Positions 9,017-19,634 of a stretch of 64,000 nt of DNA are shown here, piece by piece (position 1 is the stretch's first letter; each line of letters opens with the position of its first letter). The notes under the pieces were generated by a model, which ran no database searches, was not told where the DNA came from, and worked only from the letters and a program-made list of their open reading frames with translations. A program made the translations under genes and the position numbers. The DNA comes from Corynebacterium ulceribovis DSM 45146 (GTDB lineage Bacteria > Actinomycetota > Actinomycetes > Mycobacteriales > Mycobacteriaceae): positions 761,553 through 825,552 of the forward strand of contig NZ_AQUY01000001.1 in assembly GCF_000372445.1 (NCBI RefSeq), given 5' to 3'.

Positions 9017-9049
9017 CTTGGTGACGGATTGGCCGCCACTAGCGCTAAC

Positions 9050-9532
9050 CTAATGTCCTGATTCGACCTGCTGCAATGCGCGGCGGGTCTTTTTCAGTTT
9101 CCGACTGAGCTCAAACATTCGCAGGCCACCGACCAAAGCCATAATCAATGCGCCAACGACAGCAGCCAGCAAAATGCCGACGCCCAGCGGGAATGAGAAG
9201 TCATAGCCTGCAACATGCAGAGCCACATCATGGGTATTTTGCGCGACAAACACCAGCAGCAGGATCAGCAGCAGGGACCCGATAATCAGGGCGGCCCACG
9301 TCGATGCTGCCACCGAGCGCTGCCCTTTTTCCAGCAGCTGCGGGTCAGTATGCGGATAGGTTGCAGGTTCCGATTCAACCTCCGGCGCTGCCACGTCGGA
9401 TTGCTCCGAGACAGCACGTGGCTCTGCCTGCACGTTGCTCGGCACTCCAGGGTGCGGGTCGGGCTCGACCCGCGGAACATCGTTGTCGGCCCATTCGTCA
9501 AAACGCTCATTGCTACGGCTGTCGGTATTCAT
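9050..9532 (-). CDS. LapA-domain (DUF1049) small membrane protein
   Basis: About 160 residues. The N-terminal ~85 residues are acidic and disordered-looking; two membrane helices follow ([20 protein letters not shown] and [20 protein letters not shown]), separated by the [19 protein letters not shown] loop typical of the LapA/YciS domain, then a short basic coiled tail ([15 protein letters not shown]). LapA-type proteins take part in envelope or LPS assembly in Gram-negatives; the function in actinobacteria is unknown. The start is uncertain: ATG 9532 has GGAAGG almost touching it, and ATG 9541 is an alternative. Confidence 0.75.
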   Translation of the reverse strand: MNTDSRSNERFDEWADNDVPRVEPDPHPGVPSNVQAEPRAVSEQSDVAAPEVESEPATYPHTDPQLLEKGQRSVAASTWAALIIGSLLLILLLVFVAQNTHDVALHVAGYDFSFPLGVGILLAAVVGALIMALVGGLRMFELSRKLKKTRRALQQVESGH

Positions 9533-9611
9533 ACCTTCCATTGAACGGCAAAACCGCAAGTACCGCTACATTTTCCCTAATCAACGACGGTCGTGGCACA
9601 CTGGAAGCATC

Positions 9612-10766
9612 ATGAGCACCCAGCTTCCTCTTGTTCCAGGTAAACCACGCCGCAAAATGCCAGTCAAACACCTGGCTGACTTTGACGTTGACCAACGCAA
9701 AGAAGCAGTGAAAGACCTTGGCCTGCCGGCTTTCCGTGCCGACCAAATCTCCCGGCACTACTTCGCGCGCCTCGACGCCGACACTGATTCGATGACCGAC
9801 CTGCCAGCAAGCAAGCGCGACCTGGTTGCAGAGAAGCTATTCCCACGGCTGCTCACTCCGGTCAGCCACATCGAAACTGACTCCGGTACCACCCGCAAAA
9901 CCCTGTGGCGTGCCACTGACGGCACTTTGCTGGAATCAGTCCTTATGCGTTACCCAGATCGCAATACGCTGTGCATTTCCTCGCAGGCAGGTTGCGGTAT
10001 GGCGTGTCCATTCTGCGCGACTGGCCAACTTGGTCTGGACCGCAACCTGTCCACCGCCGAGATTGTTGACCAGGTTCGCGACGCGGCGAAGGCGCTGCGC
10101 GATGGGGAAGTGTCCGGTGGGCCGGGCCGCCTATCCAACATTGTCTTCATGGGAATGGGTGAACCGCTGGCCAACTACAAGCGTGTCGTTGCCGCGGTGC
10201 ACCGTATTTGTGATGAACCGCCAGCCGGTTTCGGTATTTCCCAGCGCAACATCACCGTGTCCACCGTCGGGCTCGCGCCGCAGATTCGGATGCTGGCCGA
10301 CGAAGGCCTGCACTGCCGTCTGGCAGTGTCGCTGCACACCCCGGATGATGAGCTGCGCAATGAGCTCGTGCCGATGAACACTCGGTATTCGGTGGCGGAA
10401 GTGCTGGAGGCTGCGCGCTACTACGCCGACAAGACCGGTCGCCGCGTGTCGATTGAGTACGCGCTGATTCGCGATATGAATGACCAGCCGTGGCGTGCGG
10501 ACCTGCTCGGCCGCAAACTGCACAGCTACCTGGGCTCGCTGGTGCATGTGAACCTGATTCCGCTGAACCCGACGCCGGGGTCGAAGTGGGATGCGTCCCC
10601 GAAGCATGTGCAGGATGAGTTCGTGGAACGGGTGCGCGCGCAGGGGGTGCCATGTACCGTTCGTGACACTCGCGGTCAGGAAATCGCGGCGGCTTGTGGT
10701 CAGCTGGCAGCCGAGGGCGTCAGCGATGAGGCTAAGGCTGGCGGGGCAGAAGCGCCAGCCAACTAA
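9612..10766 (+). CDS. rlmN: 23S rRNA (adenine2503-C2)/tRNA A37 methyltransferase RlmN
   Basis: A 384-residue radical-SAM methyltransferase. The cluster motif [11 protein letters not shown] (CxxxCxxC) is present, followed by GMGEPLANY and the C-terminal PCTVRDTRG region with the catalytic cysteine. The chosen ATG ([10 protein letters not shown]) matches family length; in-frame codons reaching back to 9435 lie antisense to the LapA gene. The enzyme modifies A2503 in the peptidyl-transferase centre and A37 of some tRNAs. The stop region carries an in-frame 15-bp direct repeat (see findings). Confidence 0.96.
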   Translation: MSTQLPLVPGKPRRKMPVKHLADFDVDQRKEAVKDLGLPAFRADQISRHYFARLDADTDSMTDLPASKRDLVAEKLFPRLLTPVSHIETDSGTTRKTLWRATDGTLLESVLMRYPDRNTLCISSQAGCGMACPFCATGQLGLDRNLSTAEIVDQVRDAAKALRDGEVSGGPGRLSNIVFMGMGEPLANYKRVVAAVHRICDEPPAGFGISQRNITVSTVGLAPQIRMLADEGLHCRLAVSLHTPDDELRNELVPMNTRYSVAEVLEAARYYADKTGRRVSIEYALIRDMNDQPWRADLLGRKLHSYLGSLVHVNLIPLNPTPGSKWDASPKHVQDEFVERVRAQGVPCTVRDTRGQEIAAACGQLAAEGVSDEAKAGGAEAPAN

Positions 10767-10787
10767 ACGTCCCCAGCCAACTAAACG
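10755..10787. repeat. 15-bp direct repeat spanning the rlmN stop codon
   Basis: CCAGCCAACTAAACG occurs at 10755-10769 and 10773-10787, period 18. Both copies contain TAA in the rlmN frame, so the second is a back-up stop five codons beyond the first. Confidence 0.8.
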
Positions 10788-10797
10788 GCCCGGCCAT

Positions 10798-12147
10798 TTA
10801 GGCCAGTTCGGTCGGCTGCTGCCTGCGCAGATACCGGTGCAGCCGCAGCCGCGACACCACATAGCCGACCACGCCGAACGCCCACACCGACGCCACGCCA
10901 ATCCACGCGAAGCGGAAATCAGCCCACGCGTAACCAGCGCCGTGCGCTGAGTGGTCCAACAGCACACCAAAGGCCTGCGACGCCACCATCGACGAGACGA
11001 ACCCACCCATATTCGCCACACCGGTACCCGTGGCAAGCACTTGCCGGTCAATATGTTCGCGAACGGTGTCGAAGCCGACATTGGCAAAAGGCGTGAACAT
11101 CGCCAAAATCACGCTGAGCACCGCGACCGCCGTGAAGCTGCGCGGGCTAGCTTGCAGGAAGAAACCAATGAAGCTGCCCGCAAGCAGCAGGGTGGCTGTA
11201 ATGACCAGCATCCACCGGTTCAGCCCGAAACGCGCCGACAACATGCCGACCACGGGGCTGAACACAATCATTCCGATGGCATTGAGCACCAGCACGCTAC
11301 TGGCCTGATTCGGCGTAAGCCCTTGGCCGAGCGTCATCAGCGGCATCCCCCACAGCAGCACGAAGATACACATATGCTGCAGCCCGATGAAGTGCGCGAA
11401 AAAGCCGGTCCATGTCGCCGGATGTGCGACGGCCAGTTGCAGGGAGGTGCCAAGAGGCAGGGCGGTAGGTTTCGGCATTGTGGTGGTTGCCGATTGGGCT
11501 TTGCGACGTCGGGGTTCTTCTGGTGTGTCCTGCAACGCGAGCCAACCCAACAGCGCAGTGAGCACGCCAATTGCTCCGATGGAGAGGAAGGCGGTGGTCC
11601 AGTTGCTCGCATGCAGCAAGATGAGGAACGGTAGTGCGGAGACTAATTGGCCAACGGTACCGATACCTGCGGTCAGCTGCGCAAAGACAGGTGTGAGCTT
11701 GAGTGGGAACCATGCCGGGATCATCCGCATCACTGAGAGGAAAGCGGTAGCGTCACCAGCGCCGATGAGGACACGGGCGACAATAGCAATCGGATAGGAC
11801 GCAGTAAGCGCCAAAGTGACTTGCCCAACGGCCATGATGATGGCGCCCACAATCATGGTTTTCCGGGGGCCAAAGCGGTCCACGGCCAAACCTACTGGGA
11901 TTTGTGCCAGGGCGTACACTCCGAGCTGCACGGAAGTAAATACCGCGAGGCGGGAAGCGTCAATAGCAAACCGGTCCATCGCTTCGACACCGGCAACACC
12001 TAAACTGGTGCGGCCCACAATGGCAATGAGGTAGAAAAACACCGCAACTGCCCACACAGTGACAGCGCGGCTAGTTACTTGATCACGCGGATGAGGCCCA
12101 GGGGTGGCGGGCTGCGGAGTAGTTGGGGTGGCGTCGTTGTTGGTCAC
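10798..12147 (-). CDS. Major facilitator superfamily transporter
   Basis: A 449-residue protein with about 12 hydrophobic helices. The loop 2-3 signature GLAVDRFGPRKT (MFS motif A) is clear. The N-terminal 28 residues are Pro/Thr-rich and cytoplasmic. The start is GTG at 12147; TACACT on the minus strand lies 7 nt upstream with no SD, suggesting a leaderless transcript. No specific substrate motif was recognised, so the substrate is unknown. Confidence 0.88.
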   Translation of the reverse strand: MTNNDATPTTPQPATPGPHPRDQVTSRAVTVWAVAVFFYLIAIVGRTSLGVAGVEAMDRFAIDASRLAVFTSVQLGVYALAQIPVGLAVDRFGPRKTMIVGAIIMAVGQVTLALTASYPIAIVARVLIGAGDATAFLSVMRMIPAWFPLKLTPVFAQLTAGIGTVGQLVSALPFLILLHASNWTTAFLSIGAIGVLTALLGWLALQDTPEEPRRRKAQSATTTMPKPTALPLGTSLQLAVAHPATWTGFFAHFIGLQHMCIFVLLWGMPLMTLGQGLTPNQASSVLVLNAIGMIVFSPVVGMLSARFGLNRWMLVITATLLLAGSFIGFFLQASPRSFTAVAVLSVILAMFTPFANVGFDTVREHIDRQVLATGTGVANMGGFVSSMVASQAFGVLLDHSAHGAGYAWADFRFAWIGVASVWAFGVVGYVVSRLRLHRYLRRQQPTELA

Positions 12148-12200
12148 TTAGGTCAGTGTATCTGGGACCTCAGACAGGTGGGGGTCTCATTCCGGCATGC

Positions 12201-12235
12201 AAGAAAGGCCTGCCCCGAAAGGGACAGACCTTCTT
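12201..12235 (-). terminator. Terminator-like hairpin after the DUF2631 gene
   Basis: An imperfect stem pairs 12201-12216 with 12221-12235 around GAAA, with a TTTCTT tail on the minus strand. It sits 37 nt beyond the DUF2631 stop and upstream of the MFS promoter on the same strand. Confidence 0.65.
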
Positions 12236-12271
12236 GAACTAGCCAAGGCATATGCCGTGTGGCGTGTGCGC

Positions 12272-12706
12272 TTACTTGGTCAGCTCAGCTGCTTCTGGCT
12301 CAACTGGAGCAACCACTGGCTGCCAGTTCCACGAACGCTGCTGCGACTCAGTCAGGCCAGCGTATGCGCCGGTGCGGTTCTGCTGGTCAATAGCCCACTC
12401 TGGTTCAATGTGGCCGACTGGCTTGTTGTGGGCAGTCACGGTGCGAACCTGGTTGCCCTTAGGCTCGAACAGGTTGATGAGCAGGCCAATAGCAATCAGG
12501 CCAGCGATGACCAGAAGGAACACGGTTTCAACGTGGCCTTCGTGGTTACCGAAGTTCAGGCCCAGCAGCGCGAACACGGTCAGCCAGCCTGCAATCTGGG
12601 TTGGGCGCTTACCAATGTCGTGCCAGCCCCAGGCAGCCGAAGGCTCGTCCAGGGTGGACACGCCGTTATGAACTTCCGGTTCGATAGTGTGCTTGCTTGC
12701 GGCCAC
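12272..12706 (-). CDS. DUF2631 membrane protein
   Basis: A 144-residue protein. The start chosen is GTG at 12706 because GGAGGA lies 5 nt before it; the longer in-frame ATG at 12727 has no SD. The core (DEPSAAWGWHDIGKRP, then two membrane helices GWLTVFALLGL and FLLVIAGLIAIGLLI) matches DUF2631, an actinobacterial family found close to dxr, as here. The C-terminal part is soluble and charged. The function is unknown. Confidence 0.85.
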   Translation of the reverse strand: MAASKHTIEPEVHNGVSTLDEPSAAWGWHDIGKRPTQIAGWLTVFALLGLNFGNHEGHVETVFLLVIAGLIAIGLLINLFEPKGNQVRTVTAHNKPVGHIEPEWAIDQQNRTGAYAGLTESQQRSWNWQPVVAPVEPEAAELTK

Positions 12707-12815
12707 TGCTTCCTCCGTTAAACACATGAATGATTTGTAAGTATTTTGGCACATTCTCAGGAACAGCGGTAGCCGCGGGTGTAGTCGGCGCGCCGCGGGG
12801 TGTAACAATAGGACT

Positions 12816-13976
12816 GTGACTACCTCTATTTTGCTGCTCGGAAGCACCGGTTCCATCGGTACCCAAGCCATCGAAGTAATTTCCGCAAACCCCGACGACT
12901 TCACGGTCGCCGGTATCGCCGCAGGTGGCAGCAATCCTCAGCTGATCGCGCAGCAAATCCGCCAGTTTGGGCTCACCGGTAGCCAAGTCGCAATCGCTAA
13001 CCCCGAAGCCGCGAAAGCCGTCGAAGAGCTCGCCGGGATTAGTGGGGTACTGGTCGGGGTAGACGCAGCCGAAGAACTCGTCCGCCACTCCGCCGCACCG
13101 ATCGTGCTCAACGCTTTAGTTGGCTCCTTAGGCCTCGGGGTCACACTGGCCACCTTAGAAACCGGCAAACGGCTGGCACTGGCGAATAAAGAATCGTTGG
13201 TCGCCGGCGGTGAGCTGGTCATGCGCATCGCGCAGCCGGGGCAGATTGTGCCAGTGGACTCGGAACATTCTGCGATGGCGCAGTGTCTGCGGTCGGGTAG
13301 TGCCGCTGAGGTTGACCGCCTGGTGCTGACTTGCTCTGGTGGCCCGTTCCGTGGGTGGAACCGCCAGCAGCTGGAGGCAGCAACCCCAACCCAAGCTGCC
13401 GCACACCCAACGTGGTCGATGGGGCAGATGAACACACTGAACTCCGCGACTCTGGTCAACAAGGGCCTAGAGCTCATCGAGGCTGCGCTGCTATTTGGGA
13501 TTCCGTCCGAGCGCATTGATGTCACCGTGCACCCTCAGTCGATTGTGCATTCCATGGTCACGTTCACCGATGGCGCCACCATCGCGCAGGCCTCGCCACC
13601 ATCGATGACTCTGCCAATTGCGCTGGCTCTCGGCTGGCCAGACCGGGTCGCAGGTGCTTGCCCGCAGCTGGATTGGACTACCGCGCAGACTTGGGAATTC
13701 CTGCCATTAGACAATGACACCTTCCCAGCTGTGCAGCTCGCCCGCGACTGCGTTGCTGGCGGCGGCATGCTTGGCGCGGTCTACAACGCCGCCAATGAAG
13801 AAGCCGCCGAAAAGTTTCTTGCCGGACAGCTGTCCTTCCCCGGCATTGTCGATACCGTCGCCGAGGTGCTTAATGACGCAAACCAGTGGTCGTACACCCC
13901 TGCTGGTCTCGAAGATGTGGTCGCGTGCGAACGGTGGGCGCGCGCTCGAGCACATGAAGTGATGGCGAAGCGCTAG
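12816..13976 (+). CDS. dxr: 1-deoxy-D-xylulose 5-phosphate reductoisomerase
   Basis: A 386-residue enzyme of the MEP isoprenoid pathway, converting DXP to MEP with NADPH. The N-terminus holds [13 protein letters not shown] (NADPH fold), then NKESLV and [11 protein letters not shown] with the metal-binding acidic residues, and the C-terminal helical domain is complete. The start is GTG at 12816; AACAAT ends 6 nt before it and no SD is seen, which fits leaderless initiation. With ispG two genes downstream it forms a conserved actinobacterial dxr-rip1-ispG block. Confidence 0.97.
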   Translation: MTTSILLLGSTGSIGTQAIEVISANPDDFTVAGIAAGGSNPQLIAQQIRQFGLTGSQVAIANPEAAKAVEELAGISGVLVGVDAAEELVRHSAAPIVLNALVGSLGLGVTLATLETGKRLALANKESLVAGGELVMRIAQPGQIVPVDSEHSAMAQCLRSGSAAEVDRLVLTCSGGPFRGWNRQQLEAATPTQAAAHPTWSMGQMNTLNSATLVNKGLELIEAALLFGIPSERIDVTVHPQSIVHSMVTFTDGATIAQASPPSMTLPIALALGWPDRVAGACPQLDWTTAQTWEFLPLDNDTFPAVQLARDCVAGGGMLGAVYNAANEEAAEKFLAGQLSFPGIVDTVAEVLNDANQWSYTPAGLEDVVACERWARARAHEVMAKR

Positions 13977-14004
13977 CTAACGGCATTCGGGTAATGTGCA
14001 CGCC

Positions 14005-15240
14005 GTGAGTTACTTAGCTGGCGTTGCCCTCTTCGCAGTTGGCATCGCAATTACTATTGCCCTGCATGAATGGGGCCACTTGACCGTCGCCAAATGGTCC
14101 GGCATGCAGGTGCGCCGCTACTTCATTGGCTTCGGCCCGACACTGTTTTCCTTCAAGTCCACCAAGGGCAACAAACTCGGCAACGAAACTGAATATGGCC
14201 TCAAGGCCATTCCGCTGGGTGGTTTCTGCGATATCGCAGGTATGACCGCTGAAGACCCAGTCACCGAAGACGAGGCGCCACACGCGATGTGGCGCCGTCC
14301 ATGGTGGCAGCGGATTGCTGTGCTCCTAGGCGGCATAGGCATGAACATCCTGCTGGGCCTTGTCATTGCCTATGGTGTGGCAGTGGCATGGGGCTTGCCG
14401 AATACCTCACCAGATCTCACCCCGATAGTGTCGAAAACGACGTGTGTCGCAACGTCGCAAAGCAAAGATGGCACCTTGGCACAATGCAGCGGTGACGGGC
14501 CGGCAGCCGCAGCGGGGATTAAACCTGGTGATATTATCCGCAGCGTCGATGGCACTAAAACAACCAGCTTTGCCGAGGTAGCGACGCTGATTTCGCAAAC
14601 AGACGGCGACTCGGTGCGCCTAGGTGTGCAGCGCGACGCCGAGAGCAAAGACATCACTGAGGTGACCGTCCCCGTCGAGCGAGTGCAACGCGTTAACACC
14701 GCAGGCGAAGACGTAGAAATAGCGGCCATCGGTGTCTCGCACCAGCCCGATACTGCCTTGTTGGAATATAACGCGCTGACTGCTGTGCCGGGCACACTGA
14801 AGTTCGCCGGGGACATGATTAGCGCTACCTTCCAAGCCCTGGCTAGCCTGCCCGCGAAAATTCCTGGGGTAGTGGCGGCTATTTTCGGTGCGGAACGCGC
14901 ACAAGACTCGCCAATGTCGGTGGTCGGTGCGTCGCTGCTCGGCGGCGAACTGGTGGAACGGTCGATGTGGCAAGGTTTCCTGCTCATGCTGGTGAACCTG
15001 AACTTCTTCCTAGCGGCCTTCAACCTGATTCCGCTGCCACCGCTGGACGGCGGACATGTGGCAGTTGTGCTCTACGAACGTGTGCGCGATGCAGTGCGGA
15101 AACGACGCGGCTTAGCCCCAGCAGGCCCAGCGGACTACAATCGACTGATGCCAATCACCTTCGCGATGGCAGCGCTGCTTATCGGTTTGGGAGCAGTGAC
15201 CATCATCGCCGATGTGGTGAACCCCATCAGACTGTTTTAA
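14005..15240 (+). CDS. rip1: Site-2 protease Rip1/RseP (M50)
   Basis: An intramembrane zinc metalloprotease of 411 residues. The first helix carries LHEWGH (HExxH), a PDZ domain follows ([19 protein letters not shown]), and the third zinc ligand is in [12 protein letters not shown]. Close similarity to mycobacterial Rip1 (recalled: [33 protein letters not shown]) suggests cleavage of anti-sigma factors and control of envelope or divisome proteins. The start is uncertain: GTG 14005 has TAATGT 7 nt upstream (leaderless) and fits the Rip1 N-terminus; GTG 13996 is the alternative. Confidence 0.93.
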   Translation: MSYLAGVALFAVGIAITIALHEWGHLTVAKWSGMQVRRYFIGFGPTLFSFKSTKGNKLGNETEYGLKAIPLGGFCDIAGMTAEDPVTEDEAPHAMWRRPWWQRIAVLLGGIGMNILLGLVIAYGVAVAWGLPNTSPDLTPIVSKTTCVATSQSKDGTLAQCSGDGPAAAAGIKPGDIIRSVDGTKTTSFAEVATLISQTDGDSVRLGVQRDAESKDITEVTVPVERVQRVNTAGEDVEIAAIGVSHQPDTALLEYNALTAVPGTLKFAGDMISATFQALASLPAKIPGVVAAIFGAERAQDSPMSVVGASLLGGELVERSMWQGFLLMLVNLNFFLAAFNLIPLPPLDGGHVAVVLYERVRDAVRKRRGLAPAGPADYNRLMPITFAMAALLIGLGAVTIIADVVNPIRLF

Positions 15241-15254
15241 ACCAGACTGTTTTT
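15228..15254. repeat. 11-bp direct repeat spanning the rip1 stop codon
   Basis: CAGACTGTTTT occurs at 15228-15238 and 15243-15253, period 15; the first copy runs into the TAA stop. It resembles the duplication at the rlmN stop. Confidence 0.7.
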
Positions 15255-15271
15255 GGAAAGGACCTTTACCT

Positions 15272-16417
15272 ATGACAGTCAACCTTGGACTGCCCGCAGA
15301 ACCAGCACCAATCCTGGCTCCGCGGCGCACAACACGCCCACTGATGGTTGGAAACGTTGGCGTTGGCGGCGACCACCCAATTTCGGTGCAGTCGATGACC
15401 AACACCAAAACTCACGACATCAACGCCACCCTGCAGCAGATCGCTGAGCTGACCGCTGCCGGCTGTGACATTGTGCGCGTGGCATGCCCACGCCAAGAAG
15501 ATGCCGATGCGCTGCCAATTATTGCCAAGAAGTCGCAACTGCCGGTCATCGCCGACATTCACTTCCAGCCGCGATACATTTTCGCCGCGATTGATGCCGG
15601 CTGTGCGGCGGTCCGCGTCAACCCAGGCAACATCAAGGAGTTCGACGGCCGCGTCAAGGAAGTGGCGAAGGCCGCTGGCGATGCTGGCATTCCGATTCGG
15701 ATCGGTGTCAACGGTGGTTCGCTGGATAAGCGACTGCTGGAAAAATACGGTAAAGCCACCCCAGAAGCACTCGTTGAGTCCGCGCTGTGGGAAGCCAGCC
15801 TGTTTGAAGAACACGGCTTCGGCGATATTGCCATCTCGGTCAAGCACTCGGATCCAGTAACCATGGTGCAGGCCTACCGTCAGCTGTCGGAAAAGTGTGA
15901 CTACCCACTGCACCTCGGCGTGACTGAAGCAGGCCCAGCTTTCCAGGGCACAGTGAAGTCGTCGGTGGCTTTCGGTGCGCTGCTGTCCCAGGGCATCGGC
16001 GACACCATCCGCGTTTCCTTGTCGGCGCCGCCGATTGAGGAAGTCAAGGTTGGCGATATGATTCTGCAGTCGCTGAACCTGCGCCCACGCAAGCTGGACA
16101 TCGTGTCCTGCCCATCGTGTGGCCGCGCCCAGGTCGATGTGTACAAGCTGGCGGAAGAAGTCACCGCCGCGTTGGACGGTTTGGATGCCCCGCTGCGTGT
16201 CGCTGTGATGGGCTGTGTCGTCAACGGTCCAGGCGAGGCTCGCGACGCCGACCTCGGTGTGGCTTCCGGTAACGGTAAGGGCCAGATTTTTGTGAAGGGC
16301 AAGGTTATTAAGACGGTGCCGGAGTCGCAAATCGTGGAAACCCTGGTGGAAGAAGCTGCACGAATTGCCGAGGAAATGGGCGAATCTGGCGGCGCGCCGG
16401 AAGTGTCTGTTCCATAG
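15272..16417 (+). CDS. ispG: 4-hydroxy-3-methylbut-2-en-1-yl diphosphate synthase
   Basis: A 381-residue IspG (GcpE) enzyme of the MEP pathway, turning MEcPP into HMBPP with a [4Fe-4S] cluster. The N-terminal TIM barrel starts with [17 protein letters not shown]; cluster cysteines appear in SCPSCGR and [19 protein letters not shown] lies 11 nt upstream of the ATG. It follows rip1 after 31 nt. Confidence 0.97.
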   Translation: MTVNLGLPAEPAPILAPRRTTRPLMVGNVGVGGDHPISVQSMTNTKTHDINATLQQIAELTAAGCDIVRVACPRQEDADALPIIAKKSQLPVIADIHFQPRYIFAAIDAGCAAVRVNPGNIKEFDGRVKEVAKAAGDAGIPIRIGVNGGSLDKRLLEKYGKATPEALVESALWEASLFEEHGFGDIAISVKHSDPVTMVQAYRQLSEKCDYPLHLGVTEAGPAFQGTVKSSVAFGALLSQGIGDTIRVSLSAPPIEEVKVGDMILQSLNLRPRKLDIVSCPSCGRAQVDVYKLAEEVTAALDGLDAPLRVAVMGCVVNGPGEARDADLGVASGNGKGQIFVKGKVIKTVPESQIVETLVEEAARIAEEMGESGGAPEVSVP

Positions 16418-16448
16418 AATTAGCAGGCCAGGGTGCTACCTTGACCAC

Positions 16449-18296
16449 ATGAGTCTTCGTCGTGTGTCTTGCGCTGCCCTGGCCGCCCTCATGGGGTCAA
16501 CTCTGCTGACCGCATGCACACCGCGCCCGAACACGGGGGCGCACGAATTGGAAGTGTTCCTTGGGGCGCTGGCGGAACGTAACTCGACCGTCGCCGCGGA
16601 ACACACCGATAACTCCCGTAACGCCGAACCTCAGATCAGTGCGACCCTGTCTGGTCTGCAAGCTGAGGGATTGGCGTGGAGCATTGACGATATTGTTGCC
16701 AACGGTGACGCCTCCACCGCCACGGTGACCTACGACTGGGATCTGCCGGGGGAACGGCGATGGAAATATACGTCGACAGTTCGCCTGTCTAAAGGCAGCA
16801 AAGATTGGGACATCCGCTGGACCCCGACGGCTCTGCACCCTGAACTTGGCAGCGGTCAGCATATGGAACTGCGGTCGGTGCCAGCTACCCGCACCACCGT
16901 CGTAGGGTCAGATGGTTCGGCGCTGTTGCAGCCAGGGACCGCCCACAGAGTGCTTGTTGATGCATCGGACCCGGCAGCGAGTGAAAGTGTCCGGGATATT
17001 GGGCAGATTTTGGACGCCGCGCGAGTGACCGACAAAACCATCCCGAAGGTGGTCACCAACAGCCAGGTGGAAGAAGTGCGCGGCATGACCGGAAACTTTT
17101 CCGTGACCATGCTGTCGACCGCACATGCTGAGCGGCTGCGTGAATCCTTGGAGGAGCTGCCTGCGGTCAGCTTGAACGATGAAGCTTCTATGATCCGGCC
17201 GGATCCGAGTTTCGCACCGGACTTGATGAACCGGATTGAATCGGTAATTTCGGAGGACCTGACTGGTGCCAATGGCTGGCAAGTCGTGGCCGCGAATGCT
17301 GACGGTGCGGTCATGTCGACATTGACGTTCACCGCCGCGGAAGAGCGCCCGAAGATTGATGTGTCTATCTCGAAGAAGGTTCAAGACGCTGCGCAGGCTG
17401 CGGTCGATAGCCGCAAAGATGCAGAAGTGATGATGGTGGCGATGCGTCCGTCGACCGGCGAAATCTTGGCGATGGCGCAGACTGAGAAAGCCGATAAGCG
17501 CGGCGACCTCGCCATGTCTGGACAGTTCCCTCCCGGGTCGGTGTTTAAGATTATTACGGCCCTGGCTGGCGTGAAATACCAAAAGCTCAATAATGGCTCC
17601 ATCGTGCCGTGCCCCGGCACCATGGAAGTTGGGCCGCGCGTTGTCACCAACTACAACGGCCAAGGCGGCGGCAATATCCCACTGCAGTCCGCCTTCGCCC
17701 GTTCCTGCAACACCACCTTCGCCGACATCGCCTACAAACTCAAGGACGGAGAACTGGCCGAAACTGCAGCGGAACTGGGCCTTGGCTTGGACTATAAGAT
17801 TCCGGGGTTCAACACCATTACCGGCAATGTTGCGACCGAAGGTACCGCCGCGGAGCTTATTGATGCTGGTTACGGTCAGGGTTTGGACCTAGCCAGCCCA
17901 TTCGGCATGACCATGGTGTCCTCGGCTGTAGCAGCTGGAAAGCTACCAACCCCCGTGCTGGTCTCTGGGCAGAAAACTGAAGTTGACCGGCAACCGGCCG
18001 CATTGGACCCGAAGCAGCTAGCTGAAGTGCGGAATATGATGCGCGCTGTGGTCACCGGCGGTACCGGCGGCGCAATTGCTGGCCGCGGGGAAGTGTACGC
18101 AAAGACTGGTGAAGCCGAAGTTAACGGCGGCTCGCATGCATGGTTCACCGGCTACCGTGGGGACCTAGCGTTTACCACTCTGATTGTGCTGGGCGGCGGG
18201 TCGGAACATGCCGTGGCCGTAACCGACCGCTTCTTCGGCATCCTTGATGGTGACGGTACTGGTGACGGCACAACTGAGGGGCAGCCAACGCAGTAA
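16449..18296 (+). CDS. Penicillin-binding lipoprotein (class B-like transpeptidase)
   Basis: A 615-residue exported lipoprotein with lipobox LLTAC (C23). The order is an NTF2-like N-domain (about 30-140), a dimerisation-like domain, and a C-terminal transpeptidase with SVFK (S364, K367), SCN (S419, N421) and KTG (552-554), all intact. It corresponds to the actinobacterial PBP-lipo (Rv2864c-like) family, which cross-links peptidoglycan during growth and division. TACCTT at 16437-16442 lies 6 nt before the ATG without an SD, so leaderless expression is likely. In-frame sequence back to 16365 overlaps ispG and is not used. Confidence 0.93.
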   Translation: MSLRRVSCAALAALMGSTLLTACTPRPNTGAHELEVFLGALAERNSTVAAEHTDNSRNAEPQISATLSGLQAEGLAWSIDDIVANGDASTATVTYDWDLPGERRWKYTSTVRLSKGSKDWDIRWTPTALHPELGSGQHMELRSVPATRTTVVGSDGSALLQPGTAHRVLVDASDPAASESVRDIGQILDAARVTDKTIPKVVTNSQVEEVRGMTGNFSVTMLSTAHAERLRESLEELPAVSLNDEASMIRPDPSFAPDLMNRIESVISEDLTGANGWQVVAANADGAVMSTLTFTAAEERPKIDVSISKKVQDAAQAAVDSRKDAEVMMVAMRPSTGEILAMAQTEKADKRGDLAMSGQFPPGSVFKIITALAGVKYQKLNNGSIVPCPGTMEVGPRVVTNYNGQGGGNIPLQSAFARSCNTTFADIAYKLKDGELAETAAELGLGLDYKIPGFNTITGNVATEGTAAELIDAGYGQGLDLASPFGMTMVSSAVAAGKLPTPVLVSGQKTEVDRQPAALDPKQLAEVRNMMRAVVTGGTGGAIAGRGEVYAKTGEAEVNGGSHAWFTGYRGDLAFTTLIVLGGGSEHAVAVTDRFFGILDGDGTGDGTTEGQPTQ

Positions 18297-18321
18297 ACCA
18301 GGGAAGTATTAGGGTAGCGGT

Positions 18322-19203
18322 ATGACACGTGGACCATTGAAGCCTGGAAAACCAACCCCAATTCGTACCGTCCCGGAGCATATTGAACGCCCCGAGTATG
18401 CCTGGAAGGACGACGTCCAGGAAGCGATGGGGGAGCCGTTTGTGCAAACCCCAGAAGTCATTGAAGCAATGCGTACCGCATCCCGGATTGCCGCGGAAGC
18501 CCTTATCGAGGGCGGTAAGACGGTCGCTCCTGGTGTCACCACTGACGAAGTCGACCGGGTGGTCCACGAGTTTCTCTGCGACAACGGCGCGTACCCATCA
18601 ACTTTGGGCTACCGCGACTTCACCAAGTCCTGCTGCACTAGCCTGAATGAAGTGGTCTGCCACGGCATTCCGGATACCACCGTTATTCAAGACGGCGACA
18701 TCTGCAATATTGACGTCACCGCATACATCGGCGGAGTCCACGGCGACACTAATGCCACCTACTTGGCTGGGGAAGTATCCGAAGAGCACAAGCTGCTGGT
18801 AGAACGCACTTACAACGCGACGATGCGTGGTATTAAAGCGATTAAGCCGGGCCGCGAAGTCAACGTCATCGGCCGCGTGATCGAGTCCTACGCCAAGCGG
18901 TTTGGCTACAACGTCGTCCGTGACTTCACTGGCCACGGTGTCGGTCCGACCTTCCACAATGGTTTGGCGGTGCTGCACTACGACGAGCCATCCAATGACA
19001 CCATCTTGGAACCAGGCATGACGTTGACGGTTGAGCCGATGATCAACATCGGTGAGCTGCCGTACCACACATGGGATGATGGCTGGACCGTGCTGAACAA
19101 TGACCACAAGTACACCGCGCAGTTCGAACACACGGTGTTGGTCACGGATACTGGCTACGAAATCCTGACGGTGCCAGGCGAAGGCGAAGCGTTCTGGGTC
19201 TAA
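18322..19203 (+). CDS. map: Methionine aminopeptidase, type I
   Basis: A 293-residue MetAP that removes the initiator methionine. All metal and substrate ligands are visible: H114, D131, D142, H205, E238 and E269. The ~40-residue N-terminal extension with [12 protein letters not shown] is typical of the longer MapB-type actinobacterial enzymes. TAGGGT at 18310-18315 precedes the ATG by 6 nt with no SD (leaderless). Its TAA overlaps the stop of the convergent gene. Confidence 0.96.
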   Translation: MTRGPLKPGKPTPIRTVPEHIERPEYAWKDDVQEAMGEPFVQTPEVIEAMRTASRIAAEALIEGGKTVAPGVTTDEVDRVVHEFLCDNGAYPSTLGYRDFTKSCCTSLNEVVCHGIPDTTVIQDGDICNIDVTAYIGGVHGDTNATYLAGEVSEEHKLLVERTYNATMRGIKAIKPGREVNVIGRVIESYAKRFGYNVVRDFTGHGVGPTFHNGLAVLHYDEPSNDTILEPGMTLTVEPMINIGELPYHTWDDGWTVLNNDHKYTAQFEHTVLVTDTGYEILTVPGEGEAFWV

Positions 19204-19634
19204 CCCTCGAGATCGAGAGCCTTGAGCATCGCGGTGCGGGCGCGGTCCTGGTCGTCAAAACTGCGGTAGAGCTCCGCAGCCTGGTTGTACAGCTGTGCAC
19301 CCAGCTGCGGGTGGCCTTCATTGGCGTAGAGACCTGCGCATAGCTCCAAGTGGTCCGTTGCCCGGCCCGGGAACCCCGCAGAGATCTGCCGCTCGGCCGA
19401 CAGCTGGTGCCAACGAGCCCACCGCAGCGAGCGGTTCGGCGCGTCTTCATCGAAACGCCCGTCCATTTCCAACTGGTCAATGAGCTCCATCAGCTCAGCT
19501 GCCTGGTCCAATGGGTGCGACGGAGCCACACGCAGTGGTCGGCCCAAAGAGTCGGTTGGCCGCGGCGCATTTGCCGGGTCATAACCATCGGCCTGTTCCA
19601 TAAAAGCGTCGGCCTTTGCCCACAAATCATTCAT
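19200..19634 (-). CDS. Hypothetical helical (TPR-like) protein
   Basis: A 144-residue soluble protein of unknown function. The C-terminal half reads as two tetratricopeptide-like helix pairs ([20 protein letters not shown], then [21 protein letters not shown]). The start ATG abuts the mtr stop codon with no gap, so it is the third gene of the hydrolase-mtr operon and probably translationally coupled. It may assist or regulate mycothiol redox metabolism, but that is inference from position only. Confidence 0.75.
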   Translation of the reverse strand: MNDLWAKADAFMEQADGYDPANAPRPTDSLGRPLRVAPSHPLDQAAELMELIDQLEMDGRFDEDAPNRSLRWARWHQLSAERQISAGFPGRATDHLELCAGLYANEGHPQLGAQLYNQAAELYRSFDDQDRARTAMLKALDLEG

